Of a DNA stretch of 64,000 nt, positions 8,980 through 18,851 are shown one piece after another (positions within the stretch are counted from its first letter, which is position 1; the number at the start of each line of letters is the position of its first letter). Under the pieces are notes generated by a model. That model worked only from the letters and a program-made list of their open reading frames with translations. It searched no databases and was not told the origin of the DNA. Source of the DNA: Actinomyces ruminicola (GTDB taxonomy: Bacteria > Actinomycetota > Actinomycetes > Actinomycetales > Actinomycetaceae). The stretch spans positions 1 to 64,000 of the forward strand of contig NZ_FNIM01000009.1 in assembly GCF_900103885.1 (NCBI RefSeq), written 5' to 3'. A program made the position numbers and the translations under genes.

Positions 8980-11794
8980 GGTAGCGGCCCGTCCAGGAGC
9001 CCTCGGCAAGGGCGACGTCCTCCGGCGTGCCGGTGGCCACGACGGTGCCGCCGTCCTTGCCGCCCTCGGGACCCATGTCGATGATCCAGTCGGCGTTGGC
9101 AATGACATCCAGGTTGTGCTCGATCACCACCACGGAGTTGCCCTTGTCCACCAGCCCCTGCAGCACGCCCAGGAGCTTGCGGATGTCCTCGAAGTGCAGT
9201 CCGGTGGTGGGCTCGTCAAGCACGTAGATGGTGCGGCCGGTGGAGCGGCGCTGCAGCTCGGTGGCGAGCTTGACCCGCTGGGCCTCGCCGCCGGACAGGG
9301 TGGTGGCGGCCTGCCCCAGGCGCACGTAGCCGAGGCCCACCTCCACCAGCGTGTTCAGGTGGCGGGCGATGATGGGGGTGGCGGCGAAGAAGTCGGCCGC
9401 CTGCCTGATGGTCATGTCCAGGACGTCGGCGACCGTGGCGTCCTTGTAGCGGATCTCCAGGGTCTCCCGGTTGTAGCGGGCGCCGCCGCACACCTCGCAG
9501 GGCACGTACACGTCCGGCAGGAAGTTCATCTCGATCTTCAGGGTGCCGTCGCCCTTGCAGGCCTCGCAGCGGCCACCCTTGACGTTGAAGGAGAAGCGGC
9601 CGGGGCCGTAGCCACGCACCTTGGACTCGGGCACGGAGGCGAAGATCTTGCGGATGTGGTCCCACACGCCGGTGTAGGTGGCCGGGTTGGAGCGCGGAGT
9701 GCGGCCGATGGGCGACTGGTCCACGTGCACGACCTTGTCCAGGTTGTCCAGGCCGCGCACGGTCTTGTGCCGCCCGGGCACGCCGCGGGCCCGGTTGAGG
9801 CGGTTGGCGAGCACCTGGTAGAGGATCGAGTTGACCAGGGAGGACTTGCCGGAGCCGGAGACGCCGGTGACCGCGGTGAACACTCCCAGCGGGAAGGTGA
9901 CGGTGACGTCCTTGAGGTTGTTCTCGCGGGCGCCGACGACGGTCACGGCCTTTCCCCTGACGGGCTTGCGGCGGTGGGCGGGAATCTCGATGGCGCGGCG
10001 GCCGGAAAGGTAGTCGCCGGTGATGGAGCCGGGGGCGTCCAGCAGGCCCGCCACCTCACCGGCGTAGACGACCTGGCCGCCCTTCTCCCCCGCCCCGGGG
10101 CCGATGTCCACCACCCAGTCGGCCGAGCGGATGGTCTCCTCGTCGTGCTCGACGACGATCAGGGTGTTGCCCAGGTCCCGCAGCCGCTCCAGGGTCTCGA
10201 TGAGGCGGCTGTTGTCCCGCTGGTGCAGGCCGATGCTGGGCTCGTCGAGCACGTAGAGTACGCCGACGAGGCCGGAGCCGATCTGGGTGGCCAGGCGGAT
10301 GCGCTGCGCCTCGCCGCCGGAGAGGGTGGCGGCGCCCCGGGACAGGCTCAGGTAGTCCAGGCCGACGTCGACGAGGAAGCCCAGCCGGGCGGCGATCTCG
10401 TTCAGGACGCTGCCGGCGATCTGGGCGGCCTGGCCGCTCAGCTCCAGGCCCGCCAGGAAGTCCCGGCACTCACTGATGGACAGATCGCACAGCTGGGCGA
10501 TGGACTTATCGCCCACGCGCACGGCCAGCACCTCCGGCTTGAGCCGGGCACCGTGGCAGACCGGGCACGGGACCTCCCGCATGTAGCCCTCATAGCGGTC
10601 CTTGGACCATTCGGACTCGGTCTCGTCGTGCTTGCGCATGACGTAGTTGAGGGCCCCCTCGAAGCCGGTGGAGTAGATGCGCTCACGCCCCCAGCGGTTG
10701 CGGTAGCGGACCTTGATCTCGAAATCCTTGCCGCGCAGGATCGCGTCCTTGGCGCGCTCGGGCAGGGCCCGCCAGGGGGTGTCGACGTCGAAGGAGAGCT
10801 CCTCGCCGAGCGCCTGAAGCTGCCGGGTGAAGTACTTCTGGTGGCTGGCCCAGGGGGCCACGGCGCCCTCGGCCAGGGTGAGTTCCTCGTCGGGGACGAC
10901 GAGCTCGGGGTCCACCTCCAGGCGGCTGCCGATACCGGTGCAGGCGGGGCACGCGCCGTAGGGGGCGTTGAAGGAGAAGGTGCGCGGCTCCATCTCGTCC
11001 AGCTGGAGCGGATGCTCGTTGGGGCAGGCGCGCTTCTCGGAGTAACGGTGCTCGCGGCCGGGATCGTCCTCGGCCAGGTCCACCAGGTCGATGATGACCA
11101 GGCCGTCCGCCAGGCCCAGGGCGGTCTCCACCGAGTCGGTCAGGCGCTGGCGGATGCCCTCGCGCACCACCAGCCGGTCGACCACGACCTCAATGTTGTG
11201 CTTGAGCTTCTTGTTCAGGGCGGGCACCTCCCCCAGGCGGTGGGTGGCGCCGTCGACGCGGACGCGGGAGAAGCCGCGGCCCTGCAGCTCGGCGAACAGC
11301 TCGGTGTACTCGCCCTTGCGGCCGCGGATCACGGGGGCGAGCACCTGGAAGCGGGTGCCGTCCTCCATGTGGCGGATGTGGTCGACGATCTGCTGGGGCG
11401 TCTGGGAGGAGATGACGGCGTCGCACACGGGGCAGTGCTGGACGCCGGCGCGCGCGTACAGCAGGCGCAGGTAGTCGTAGACCTCGGTGACGGTGCCGAC
11501 CGTGGAGCGGGGGTTGCGGGAGGTGGACTTCTGGTCGATGGACACGGCCGGGGACAGGCCCTCGATGAAGTCAACGTCGGGCTTGTCCATCTGGCCGAGG
11601 AACTGGCGGGCGTAGGAGGACAGCGACTCCACGTAGCGGCGCTGCCCCTCGGCGAAGATCGTGTCGAAGGCGAGAGAGGACTTGCCCGAGCCGGACAGCC
11701 CGGTGAAGACGATCATCTTGTCGCGCGGGAGATCAAGGCCGATGCCCTGGAGGTTGTGCTCGCGGGCGCCACGGATGATGAGGGAGTCGTTCAC
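8942..11794 (-). CDS. uvrA: Excinuclease ABC subunit A
   Basis: DNA-damage recognition ATPase of nucleotide excision repair; works with UvrB (encoded at 20217) and UvrC. The 950-residue protein has two ABC modules: Walker [10 protein letters not shown] near the N-terminus and GVSGSGKSS in the second half, two LSGGEAQR signatures, and zinc-binding CxxC pairs (CPVC, CPAC, CEAC, CEVC). The longest frame begins at a GTG at 11854, but a LexA box and a -10 element lie between 11803 and 11841, so the GTG at 11794 (product starting with [13 protein letters not shown] after the initiator) is the likely start. That start lacks a Shine-Dalgarno and sits 8 nt after TACACT, as in leaderless genes. The C-terminus overlaps the convergent DUF2339 gene. 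Confidence 0.95.
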   Translation of the reverse strand: MNDSLIIRGAREHNLQGIGLDLPRDKMIVFTGLSGSGKSSLAFDTIFAEGQRRYVESLSSYARQFLGQMDKPDVDFIEGLSPAVSIDQKSTSRNPRSTVGTVTEVYDYLRLLYARAGVQHCPVCDAVISSQTPQQIVDHIRHMEDGTRFQVLAPVIRGRKGEYTELFAELQGRGFSRVRVDGATHRLGEVPALNKKLKHNIEVVVDRLVVREGIRQRLTDSVETALGLADGLVIIDLVDLAEDDPGREHRYSEKRACPNEHPLQLDEMEPRTFSFNAPYGACPACTGIGSRLEVDPELVVPDEELTLAEGAVAPWASHQKYFTRQLQALGEELSFDVDTPWRALPERAKDAILRGKDFEIKVRYRNRWGRERIYSTGFEGALNYVMRKHDETESEWSKDRYEGYMREVPCPVCHGARLKPEVLAVRVGDKSIAQLCDLSISECRDFLAGLELSGQAAQIAGSVLNEIAARLGFLVDVGLDYLSLSRGAATLSGGEAQRIRLATQIGSGLVGVLYVLDEPSIGLHQRDNSRLIETLERLRDLGNTLIVVEHDEETIRSADWVVDIGPGAGEKGGQVVYAGEVAGLLDAPGSITGDYLSGRRAIEIPAHRRKPVRGKAVTVVGARENNLKDVTVTFPLGVFTAVTGVSGSGKSSLVNSILYQVLANRLNRARGVPGRHKTVRGLDNLDKVVHVDQSPIGRTPRSNPATYTGVWDHIRKIFASVPESKVRGYGPGRFSFNVKGGRCEACKGDGTLKIEMNFLPDVYVPCEVCGGARYNRETLEIRYKDATVADVLDMTIRQAADFFAATPIIARHLNTLVEVGLGYVRLGQAATTLSGGEAQRVKLATELQRRSTGRTIYVLDEPTTGLHFEDIRKLLGVLQGLVDKGNSVVVIEHNLDVIANADWIIDMGPEGGKDGGTVVATGTPEDVALAEGSWTGRYLKDILAQRRAAS

Positions 11795-11802
11795 GGGGTC
11801 AG

Positions 11803-11841
11803 AGTGTAGGGCCAAGGACCCGTCTTCGTACACCCGTTCGA
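11803..11841 (-). promoter_or_regulatory. uvrA promoter with LexA (SOS) box
   Basis: Reverse strand reads TCGAACGGGTGTACGA (11841-11826), one mismatch from the actinobacterial SOS consensus TCGAAC-N4-GTTCGA, and then TACACT (11808-11803) as -10 element 17 nt downstream. The box covers the expected -35 position, so bound LexA would block RNA polymerase. The -10 lies 8 nt before the GTG at 11794. Confidence 0.7.
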
Positions 11842-12019
11842 CTGCGTGGGACACGGTCTTTGCCCCCGGTCGCAGTCACTTCGGGCTGCGACGGCGTCGG
11901 CACCGCCATCCATGCGGAGCGGCTCCGCGCGCCGGGCCGGTTTCGTGCCAGCTCACGCCTATCGTTGACCTGGCACACAGACGGTGCCGCATCCCCGACC
12001 AGTGACAACGGATCTCCTC

Positions 12020-12751
12020 ATGACCGCGCAACCGTCATCTGTGATTCCACAGCCCGGCACCGAGCCAGTGCTTGCGGTTCAAGGCCTCACCGTCTCCTTC
12101 GGAGAGCGCACCGTCCTAGACGCCCTGGATCTGACTCTGCAGGCAAGCAGCACCACCGCGCTCATCGGCCCCTCCGGCTCCGGCAAGAGCACCCTGCTGT
12201 CCGCCATCCTCGGACTGCTGCGCGCCGACGCCGGCTCCATCACCATCTGCGGCGAGGCCATGCAGGCCGGCAACAGCGCCAGCACCGCCCGCATCCGCCG
12301 CGAGCACATCGGCATGGTCTTCCAGGACGGCTACCTCATCGATGAGCTGACCCCCGTGGAGAACATCATCGTGCCAGCGCTGGTGGCGGGCGTGCCCGCC
12401 ACCGACGCCGAGGAGCGCGCCCACGCGATCCTCGCCGAACTGGGACTTACCGTGCAGGAGCGGGCCACCTCCTCCTTCTCCGGCGGTGAGCGCCAGCGCA
12501 TCGCCATCGCCCGCGCACTCATCAACTCCCCACAATTGCTCATCGCTGACGAGCCCACCGGCTCGCTGGACCCCGCCAACCGGGACCGCGTCATGGACAC
12601 GCTGGTCTCCCTACCGCAGCAGCTGGGCTGCGCCATCCTGCTGGTCACCCACGACCCCGTGGTTGCACAGCGCGCAGATCATGTCATGGCGCTGGCCGAC
12701 GGGAAACTGACCGCGACGGTTCACCAGTCCGGGCAGGCGGCGGGCCGATGA
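12020..12751 (+). CDS. ABC transporter ATP-binding protein (MacB/LolD type)
   Basis: Cytosolic ATPase of 243 residues that drives the FtsX-type permease encoded next to it. Walker A is GPSGSGKS (residues 50-57), the Q-loop is MVFQDGYL, the signature is FSGGERQR, Walker B is LLIADEPT, and the H-loop is VTHDP. This set is typical of the three-component export and lipoprotein-release (MacB/LolD/FtsE-like) class. The start ATG at 12020 is chosen because the ABC fold begins about fifteen residues later; a GGAT is the only weak ribosome-site candidate. The stop overlaps the permease start (ATGA at 12748), so translation is coupled. Substrate unknown: antimicrobial peptide or lipid-linked cargo are possibilities. 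Confidence 0.9.
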   Translation: MTAQPSSVIPQPGTEPVLAVQGLTVSFGERTVLDALDLTLQASSTTALIGPSGSGKSTLLSAILGLLRADAGSITICGEAMQAGNSASTARIRREHIGMVFQDGYLIDELTPVENIIVPALVAGVPATDAEERAHAILAELGLTVQERATSSFSGGERQRIAIARALINSPQLLIADEPTGSLDPANRDRVMDTLVSLPQQLGCAILLVTHDPVVAQRADHVMALADGKLTATVHQSGQAAGR

Positions 12752-14964
12752 ACCGCCGTCTGCTGTCCGGTCTGCTGCGCATCGGCACCAGCCTGCGGCA
12801 CTCGGAGTCCCGGCTGCTCGCACGTACTCAGACCGTGGCGTTGTTCCTGGGGACCTGTCTGCTGTGCCTGAGCCTGGCCGGCCTCGCACTGACCTGGTTC
12901 GGGGATGCCCTGCACCGGGAACGCGCCGAGTCCATTGCCCCGCAGCTGTGCGACGCGCAGGAGGCCACCGTCCTGTACCGCTTCGGCGGGTTCACCCAGG
13001 TGAACAACCGCCCGGCCACCGTCATCGTCATCTCCCCGCTGAGCCACGACGCCCCGCTGCCTCCCGGCGTTGCAGAGTGGCCGAAGCCCGGCGAGGCCGT
13101 GGTCTCCCCCGCCCTCGCCCGGGACCTGACCGGCGAGTTGGAGGGGCTGTTCGGCCCCGTCTCAGCTCAGATCGGCCTGGACGGCTTGGAAGTGCCGCAG
13201 GAGAGGCGCGTGTACCTGCGCCCGACCGAACAGGCACTCAACGCGGATGCGATGGAGCCGATCTGCGGCTTCGGCGCCACGATTGAGGGTGGCGCCTACG
13301 CAGGCTCAGGCTCGCTGAACGCCTCGCCCGTGGCGGAGGTCCTGCTGCTGGTGGCCGGGGTGCTGCTCCTGCCCGGCCTCGGCGCAACCGCCTCCGCCTC
13401 CTCGCTGCGCGGGGAGGAGAACCGGCGGCGTATCACTGCCCTGGTGACCTCCGGCCTGCGCCGCCGTGACCTGGCGGTTATCGACCTGGCGGAGACCTGG
13501 CCGGGAATGCTAGGCGGCTTTGTGCTCGCGGGGGCGCTCACCGGCGTTGCCATGTGCATGGATGTGCGCGTGCCCTGGGTGGACGCCTGGTTCCCGGCCG
13601 CGGATACGCGGCGGTTGGCCGCCCCCATTGTTGCCGCACTGCTGATCGGCGCGGTGCTCGCCGTCACCATTGTGTTGCTCGGCCGCGGGCACGGCCGCCA
13701 GGCAACAGCGCCCCGGCGGCGTCACCGTCGCTGGAAAAAAGCCAGCCCGTCGCTGCTGCTCATCTGCGGCTTGCTTCTGGCAGTTTGGTTCCCGTTGTGG
13801 AATCCATCCTCCATACTCAAGCAGTTCGCATATGCGATCGGCGTGTTGGTCACCGTGTTGGCGCTGCCCGGCGTGGTGACGGCGCTGTCCGCCTGGTGCG
13901 GTCGAATGCTGGCCCGCTGGGGCTACCGTCGCGGTCACGCCGGGCGCCTGATCGCGGGCCGCCAGTTGGTGTCCTTGTCCAAGGCCAGTAGCCATCTGGC
14001 ACTGGCGATGACGCTGGCACTGCTGGCCGGAGGCCAGATCCAGCTGTGGGCAAGTTCCATGTCCCCGCAGTACTTCGAGTCGGTAGAGACACTGGACAGG
14101 TGGGGTGAGAAAGTCGCCGTCCTTGACCATCTGGATGCGGCCGCTGCTCCCGAGGATCTGGTTGCGCTCCTGCCCGATGGTGTCGATGCATTCTCGGCCG
14201 GAACCGACTTCGACGAGGCGGACGCGGCCGACACAGAGCCGATGCCCCATATCGAAGCCAGCTGCGAGCTGCTGTCCTCCTGGGGTCTGGAATGCGCCCA
14301 GCAGCAGGTCTCGGCCACCGAACTGTTGACGAACGTTCCCGTCCTCGGGCAGGTGTACGAACTCGCCGGTGCAACCGACATTGAGATCACTCCGACGGCC
14401 GCCCCCGGCCAAATCATGCGCGGTTACGAGACCGGCAGCGGCGTTTACCTCATGTCGGTGAACGGCGCGGACCTAGATATGCGCAGGATCGAGCGGATGC
14501 TGCACGCCAATGCCCCTGGTGTGCAGGTGTTTTGCCAGCCGCAGGAGTGGATTACCGCCGGTCAGGTGCAGTACATCCGCTCCCGCTGGACCGTGACCCT
14601 GGGCGCCGTGGGGCTGTCGGTACTGGCGATCGTGCTCGGGCTGGCACTGGCGCATGACTCCGCGCGCGCCGCCCGCAACCTGGCGTCTGTGGGGGCCCTG
14701 TCCGGTTCGGTGTCATGCGCGGCCTCGACGGCCCGCTGGCGCACCGGCGTGATCGTGCTCGTGTCCGGCGTGACCGCGACGGTCCTCTACCTGATTCTGC
14801 CCCTAGGCCAGGCGAGAGTTGCCACGAACAATGACAGTGTCCTGTGGCGTCCCAGTCCGGCCTACGCGGCCGTCTGCTTGGCGATTACGATGCTGGTAGC
14901 TGCCGTTGCCAGCATCAGCGCGGCGCGTGCCACCGGACGTGCCACCCGCCGCTGGCGCCCCTGA
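12748..14964 (+). CDS. FtsX-family ABC transporter permease
   Basis: Integral membrane partner (738 residues) of the preceding ATPase. It begins with a transmembrane segment near residues 30-50, then an extracytoplasmic region, a hydrophobic helix group around residues 190-310, another membrane pair near 335-375, a second extracytoplasmic domain (about 425-600), and a final three-helix FtsX-like bundle ending in RATGRATRRW. This layout matches large MacB/BceB-like actinobacterial permeases. The ATG overlaps the ATPase stop by 4 bp. No dedicated regulator or accessory gene adjoins the pair, so substrate cannot be inferred. The repeat element at 15007 follows, separating it from a convergent gene. 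Confidence 0.85.
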   Translation: MNRRLLSGLLRIGTSLRHSESRLLARTQTVALFLGTCLLCLSLAGLALTWFGDALHRERAESIAPQLCDAQEATVLYRFGGFTQVNNRPATVIVISPLSHDAPLPPGVAEWPKPGEAVVSPALARDLTGELEGLFGPVSAQIGLDGLEVPQERRVYLRPTEQALNADAMEPICGFGATIEGGAYAGSGSLNASPVAEVLLLVAGVLLLPGLGATASASSLRGEENRRRITALVTSGLRRRDLAVIDLAETWPGMLGGFVLAGALTGVAMCMDVRVPWVDAWFPAADTRRLAAPIVAALLIGAVLAVTIVLLGRGHGRQATAPRRRHRRWKKASPSLLLICGLLLAVWFPLWNPSSILKQFAYAIGVLVTVLALPGVVTALSAWCGRMLARWGYRRGHAGRLIAGRQLVSLSKASSHLALAMTLALLAGGQIQLWASSMSPQYFESVETLDRWGEKVAVLDHLDAAAAPEDLVALLPDGVDAFSAGTDFDEADAADTEPMPHIEASCELLSSWGLECAQQQVSATELLTNVPVLGQVYELAGATDIEITPTAAPGQIMRGYETGSGVYLMSVNGADLDMRRIERMLHANAPGVQVFCQPQEWITAGQVQYIRSRWTVTLGAVGLSVLAIVLGLALAHDSARAARNLASVGALSGSVSCAASTARWRTGVIVLVSGVTATVLYLILPLGQARVATNNDSVLWRPSPAYAAVCLAITMLVAAVASISAARATGRATRRWRP

Positions 14965-15006
14965 TGCGGTCCTTCGGCGCCTCCTTGAGCACACAGGAAT
15001 GCAAAA

Positions 15007-15069
15007 CACGACCTCGGGGTACGTTCCACGACCCCGGGGTGGTCGTGATCTGTACCCCAGGGTCGTGGA
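15007..15069. repeat. Two-plus-one inverted repeat element (GTACCCC...GTCGTG word)
   Basis: CACGACCTCGGGGTAC (15007-15022) and CCACGACCCCGGGGT (15026-15040) are near-identical direct copies 20 nt apart; GTACCCCAGGGTCGTGGA (15052-15069) is an inverted copy differing at one or two bases. The inverted copy can pair with either direct copy, giving alternative hairpins. It lies between two convergent genes and may act as a terminator. Same layout as 32915-33021 and 48194-48286. Confidence 0.75.
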
Positions 15070-15112
15070 GTGCGCGTACGGCACTAGCAACAGCCATGAT
15101 GAGCCGCCCCTG

Positions 15113-15924
15113 TCAACGGTTGATCAGGAACACCGGTTGTCGTGAGTGCGAAGAGCTGTCGACGAGCACATAGCCGATTCCGTCCAGGCAGAAATTCGCG
15201 ATCCCAACACTTCCGTCCTCCGGATAGACCTCCGCGGCGCCCTCGCGCGCGGGGCCTATGGGGTGTGAGTCGGCGTAGGCCTGCACCGCGTCGATGGGGT
15301 CTACCACCTCCAGCGCGGTGTCGAGCTGGAGCACCAGGTGCCAGTTCCCGCCATCGGTGAGAGCCATATCGGGGTGCAGCAGCACCGCGGGCCCATTCGC
15401 CGTCCAGTAGGGAAGGCCGCCGACCTTGGTCTGGAGCGCGAAATTGAAGTCGTGCGGGTATGCGCTGTCCTCGGGCATCGCGTTATGCCGGGCATCGAAG
15501 AAGGCGGGTTCGAGGGACGCATCCACGCCGTCGTCATGCACGCGCCACCGCCGTGCCCACAGCTCGAGCAGCACCGGAGTGCCCGCTGGCGCAGGAGCCG
15601 CTGTGTCACTCAGATCGCCGAAGTCGACCAGCGCGACACAGTTGCAGCCCGTGTCCGGCTCCCAGAAGGAGCAGATGCTGTACCGCTCGCACTTGAACAC
15701 GAACATCGCCTGATCCGCCGACAGGTGAGGCAGCTGCGCGGACTCCCCCGCCTGGAGGAGGAAGGACATCGGCAGACCGCACTCGGCGCACAGCGGCCAG
15801 CTCCTGTCGGTGGGCCACCCGAGCGGCAGGCCCCCACATTCACGACCTCGCGGGGAACTGGGGACTGCGGCGCCTCGATGGTCCACTCGGGAATACGACT
15901 CTGTACGGCACCGAGCGTAGCCAA
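15113..15924 (-). pseudogene. DUF1963-like protein with apparent frameshift
   Basis: The main frame encodes LPLGWPTDRSWPLCAECG, a Cys-rich segment with CSFWEPDTGCNC, and a C-terminal LQLDT...GYVLVDSS region, resembling the DUF1963 (YwqG-like) family of unknown function. The natural N-terminal continuation, VQSRIPEWTIEAPQSPVPRE then VVNVG, lies in a different frame and joins at a run of five C (15831-15835; G on the coding strand); one extra base there would fuse the two. The unshifted frame can be extended to 16234 but only as antisense to the YciI gene, so that start is unlikely. Either the gene is broken, or the run is a sequencing error, or a shorter protein starts downstream. Confidence 0.5.
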
Positions 15925-15982
15925 TCAAGGACGCGAATCCCGAAGGCCGACGTCCGGGACGCTTGGTGGCTAGGCTGGCGGC

Positions 15983-16267
15983 ATGAGCAAGATCTTCGCC
16001 GTCGAGTACCACTACGTCACCGACCAGGACGAGGCCATGGCCGCCCTCCGCCCCACCCACCGCGCCTTCAACGCCGCGCTGGCCGAGCAGGACCGACTGC
16101 TGGCCGCCGGCCCCTACGTGGGCACGCACGACGCGCTCATCGTGGTGCGCGCCGACGACGCCGCCGGCGCCCTGGCCCTGCTGGAGGAGGACCCCTTCAA
16201 CCGGGAGGGCTTCATCGCCGAGCGCATCCCCCACGAGTGGAACCCGGTGATCGGCGTCCTGTCCTGA
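15983..16267 (+). CDS. YciI-family protein
   Basis: A 94-residue YciI-like protein (dimeric alpha/beta barrel, ferredoxin-like fold). Conserved features are the N-terminal IFAVEYHYV strand, the RPTHRAF segment holding the conserved His, LLAAGPYVG and the C-terminal DPFNREGF motif with WNPVIG. YciI proteins are small, mostly uncharacterised cytosolic enzymes; some relatives have hydrolase or dehydrochlorinase-like activity. TAGGCT at 15971-15976 lies exactly 6 nt before the ATG, with no Shine-Dalgarno, suggesting leaderless expression. The gene lies between the broken DUF1963 gene and a convergent P-type ATPase and appears to be monocistronic. Confidence 0.9.
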   Translation: MSKIFAVEYHYVTDQDEAMAALRPTHRAFNAALAEQDRLLAAGPYVGTHDALIVVRADDAAGALALLEEDPFNREGFIAERIPHEWNPVIGVLS

Positions 16268-16301
16268 GGGCCGGAGCCGGCGCCCACCGCCCGCGCCCGG
16301 C

Positions 16302-18791
16302 TCAGTTCACCAGGCCCCGGGCGTGCAGGTACGCCACCAGGCGCGGGCGCAGCAGGTAGACCGCCTCGATGCCGGCCACGGCGGCGGCGGAGACAGCCAG
16401 GATGATCCACCAGGTGGTCGCCGTCGGCCACGCCAGCAGGAAGAAGGCGCGCACCACGGGCACGAACACGCCCAGCACCGCGATGCCCGCCATCGCCGCC
16501 ACCAGGCCGAGCCGCCACCCCAGCAGCGGCCGGGCCGTCAGCGTCAGCAGCCACAGCCCGGAGCACACCAGCACCAGCGTGGCGCCGGTGGTCACCTGCT
16601 CGCTCGAAACCCCCACGGCCACCAGCCAGGTACGGACCGCCAGGGTGGCGCAGCCGGCCACCAGCCCGGCGGGCACCGCCAGGGTCAGCACCCGCCCCAG
16701 GAAGCCGGCCCGGTAGCGGCGGCTATTGGGCGCCAGTGCGAGGATGAAGGCCGGGATACCGATCGTCAGCGAGGACACGATCGTCAGCTGCCGCGGCAGG
16801 AACGGGTAGGCGATGGCGGTCAGGGACACGACCACGGCTATCAGCGAGGCATAGACGGTCTTGGCCAGGAACAGGGAGGCGATCCGCTCGGTGTTGGCCA
16901 TGACCCGCCGTCCCTGCGCCACCACGCCCGGCAGGGCGGAGAACTCCCCCTTGAGCAGCACCAGGCGGGCCACCGCCTTGGTAGCGGGCGCGCCGTTGCC
17001 CATGGCGATGCCCAGGTCGGCGTCCTTCAGAGCCAGGGCGTCGTTGACGCCGTCGCCGGTCATGGCCACCACCCGGCCCCGGCTGCGCAGCGCCCGCACG
17101 AAGGCGCGCTTCTGCTCGGGAGTCACCCGCCCCAGCACGCTCGCGCCCTCCAGGGCGTCGGCCAGACGGGCGGCCTCCGGCCCCTCCGGGTCCGCCTCCT
17201 GCGGCAGGGTGCGGGCGTCGACGGCGACCGGCTCCCCGCCGTCCGGGCCGGTCACGCCCGCCCGGCGGGCGACGGCGGCCACCGTGTCCGGGTTGTCCCC
17301 AGAGATCACCTTGACCTCCACTCCCTGCTGCCGGAAGTAGTCCAGGGTCTGGGGGGCGTCGGGGCGAATCTCCTCGGCCAGCACCACCAGCGCCGCGGGC
17401 TCCAGGCCGCCGGGCAGCAAGTGGTCGTCGGCGCCGGTGCCGCAGGACTCGCCTGAGCGCGCCAGCGCCACCACCCGGGCGCCGTCGACGGCGCGCTCGC
17501 GTACCCGCGCCAGCGCGGCCTCGGCTCCGGGAGTCCTGGCCAGGACGATCTCGGGGGCGCCCAGCACCCAGGTGACGTCGTCGTAGCGGACGGCCGACCA
17601 CTTGCGGCGGGAGGAGAAGGGCACGGCGGCCTGAACCGCGCGGGCCCCGGCCGCGGCGGCCTGCTCCCCCAGGTACCGCTGATCCGCCAGTCCGCGGGCG
17701 ATGGCGACGGCGGTGGCGTTGGGGTCCTCGCCGTCGCTGAGTGCGGCCAGTGCCTCCAGCACCTCCCGCACCGGGGCGGCGCCGTCGGGGGCGGTGACCT
17801 CCTCCAGGCGGATGGCGCCGGTGGTGATGGTGCCGGTCTTGTCCAGGCACAGGGTGTCCACGCGGGCCAGCACCTCCACGGCTGGCAGCTCCTGCACCAG
17901 CACGTTGCGGCGGGCCAGCGCCAGGGAGGCGGTGGCGAAGTTGACGGAGGTGAGCAGCACCAGGCCCTGCGGCACCATGCCGATCACGCCGGCGATTCCG
18001 GCGACCAGCGCGACGCGCCACTGCCCGGAGGTCAGAGCCTGCGCCACGCCGCCGTTCTGCCGCAGCTGCGACCACACCAGGAGCAGCGCCACAGGCACGA
18101 TCACCCAGGAGATCCAGCGCAGCACCCGGTTGGTGCCCTCCTGCAGCTCGGAGGTGACCACCGAGTAGCGGCGGGCCTCCCGGGCCAGCCGGCGGGCGTA
18201 GGCGTCGGCGCCGACCGCGGTGGCGCGTACCAGGGCGGTGCCGGCGGTGACGGTGGTGCCGGACATGACCCGGTCGTCGGTGTCGGGGCGCACCGGGTCG
18301 GACTCGCCGGTGAGGATGGACTCGTCCACCTCCAGGTTGTCGCTGGTCAGCACCACGGCGTCGGCGGGTACCTGCTCGCCGCCGCGCAGCCGCAGCACGT
18401 CGTCGAGCACCACCGCGGCCACGTCCACGTCCTGCTCGACACCGTCGCGCAGCACGTGGGCGCGCGGCGCGTCCAGCACGGACAGGCGGTCCAGGGCCCG
18501 CTTGGCGCGTACCTCCGCAATGGTGCCGGTGGCCGTGTTCAGCAGCAGCACGAAGCCGAACAGGGCGTCCTTCCAGGAGCCGAACAGCAGGATCAGCACC
18601 AGGGCGGCGCCCAGGATGGCGTTGAAGACCGTGAAGACGTTGGCGCGCAGGATCGCGGCGGCCGAGCGGGAGGTGGTGTCCCGGTAGGCGTTGGTCTTTC
18701 CGGCGCGCACGCGCTCGGCTACCTCGCCCGCCGTCAGCCCGGACGTATCCAGAGTCTCAGCGGGCGCGGTCGTGGTGGGTGTTCTGGTCAC
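16302..18791 (-). CDS. ctpE: P-type cation-transporting ATPase, CtpE-like
   Basis: Membrane cation pump of 829 residues. The phosphorylation motif is CLDKTGT (Asp 317), the actuator motif TGES is near 161-164, and the hinge TGDGVNDALALKDADLG is intact. Membrane motif GMVPQGLVLLTSVNFA before the phosphorylation domain and the VLVQELPAVEVLARVD block resemble mycobacterial CtpE, reported as a calcium-uptake ATPase; ion choice here is inference. Roughly ten hydrophobic helices are seen. The GTG start has CATGCT exactly 6 nt upstream and no Shine-Dalgarno. The TerC gene on the same strand ends upstream at 18852, so both are metal-related neighbours though each has its own promoter signal. Confidence 0.88.
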   Translation of the reverse strand: MTRTPTTTAPAETLDTSGLTAGEVAERVRAGKTNAYRDTTSRSAAAILRANVFTVFNAILGAALVLILLFGSWKDALFGFVLLLNTATGTIAEVRAKRALDRLSVLDAPRAHVLRDGVEQDVDVAAVVLDDVLRLRGGEQVPADAVVLTSDNLEVDESILTGESDPVRPDTDDRVMSGTTVTAGTALVRATAVGADAYARRLAREARRYSVVTSELQEGTNRVLRWISWVIVPVALLLVWSQLRQNGGVAQALTSGQWRVALVAGIAGVIGMVPQGLVLLTSVNFATASLALARRNVLVQELPAVEVLARVDTLCLDKTGTITTGAIRLEEVTAPDGAAPVREVLEALAALSDGEDPNATAVAIARGLADQRYLGEQAAAAGARAVQAAVPFSSRRKWSAVRYDDVTWVLGAPEIVLARTPGAEAALARVRERAVDGARVVALARSGESCGTGADDHLLPGGLEPAALVVLAEEIRPDAPQTLDYFRQQGVEVKVISGDNPDTVAAVARRAGVTGPDGGEPVAVDARTLPQEADPEGPEAARLADALEGASVLGRVTPEQKRAFVRALRSRGRVVAMTGDGVNDALALKDADLGIAMGNGAPATKAVARLVLLKGEFSALPGVVAQGRRVMANTERIASLFLAKTVYASLIAVVVSLTAIAYPFLPRQLTIVSSLTIGIPAFILALAPNSRRYRAGFLGRVLTLAVPAGLVAGCATLAVRTWLVAVGVSSEQVTTGATLVLVCSGLWLLTLTARPLLGWRLGLVAAMAGIAVLGVFVPVVRAFFLLAWPTATTWWIILAVSAAAVAGIEAVYLLRPRLVAYLHARGLVN

Positions 18792-18851
18792 TGGCTCAGC
18801 ATGTCCTACCCGACGCGGAACTTCCTGGGAGACTCCCAGCGTGTCCGCGGC

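Noticed and set aside
8708-11809. Very long open frame (over 1000 codons) on the + strand opposite uvrA
   Set aside because: It mirrors uvrA codon bias in a high-GC genome; its product is Gly/Val/Ala/His/Gln-rich with no domain, while the other strand encodes full-length UvrA.
15925-16234. Extension of the DUF1963-like frame across the YciI gene
   Set aside because: Wholly antisense to a well-supported YciI gene and low in protein-like character.
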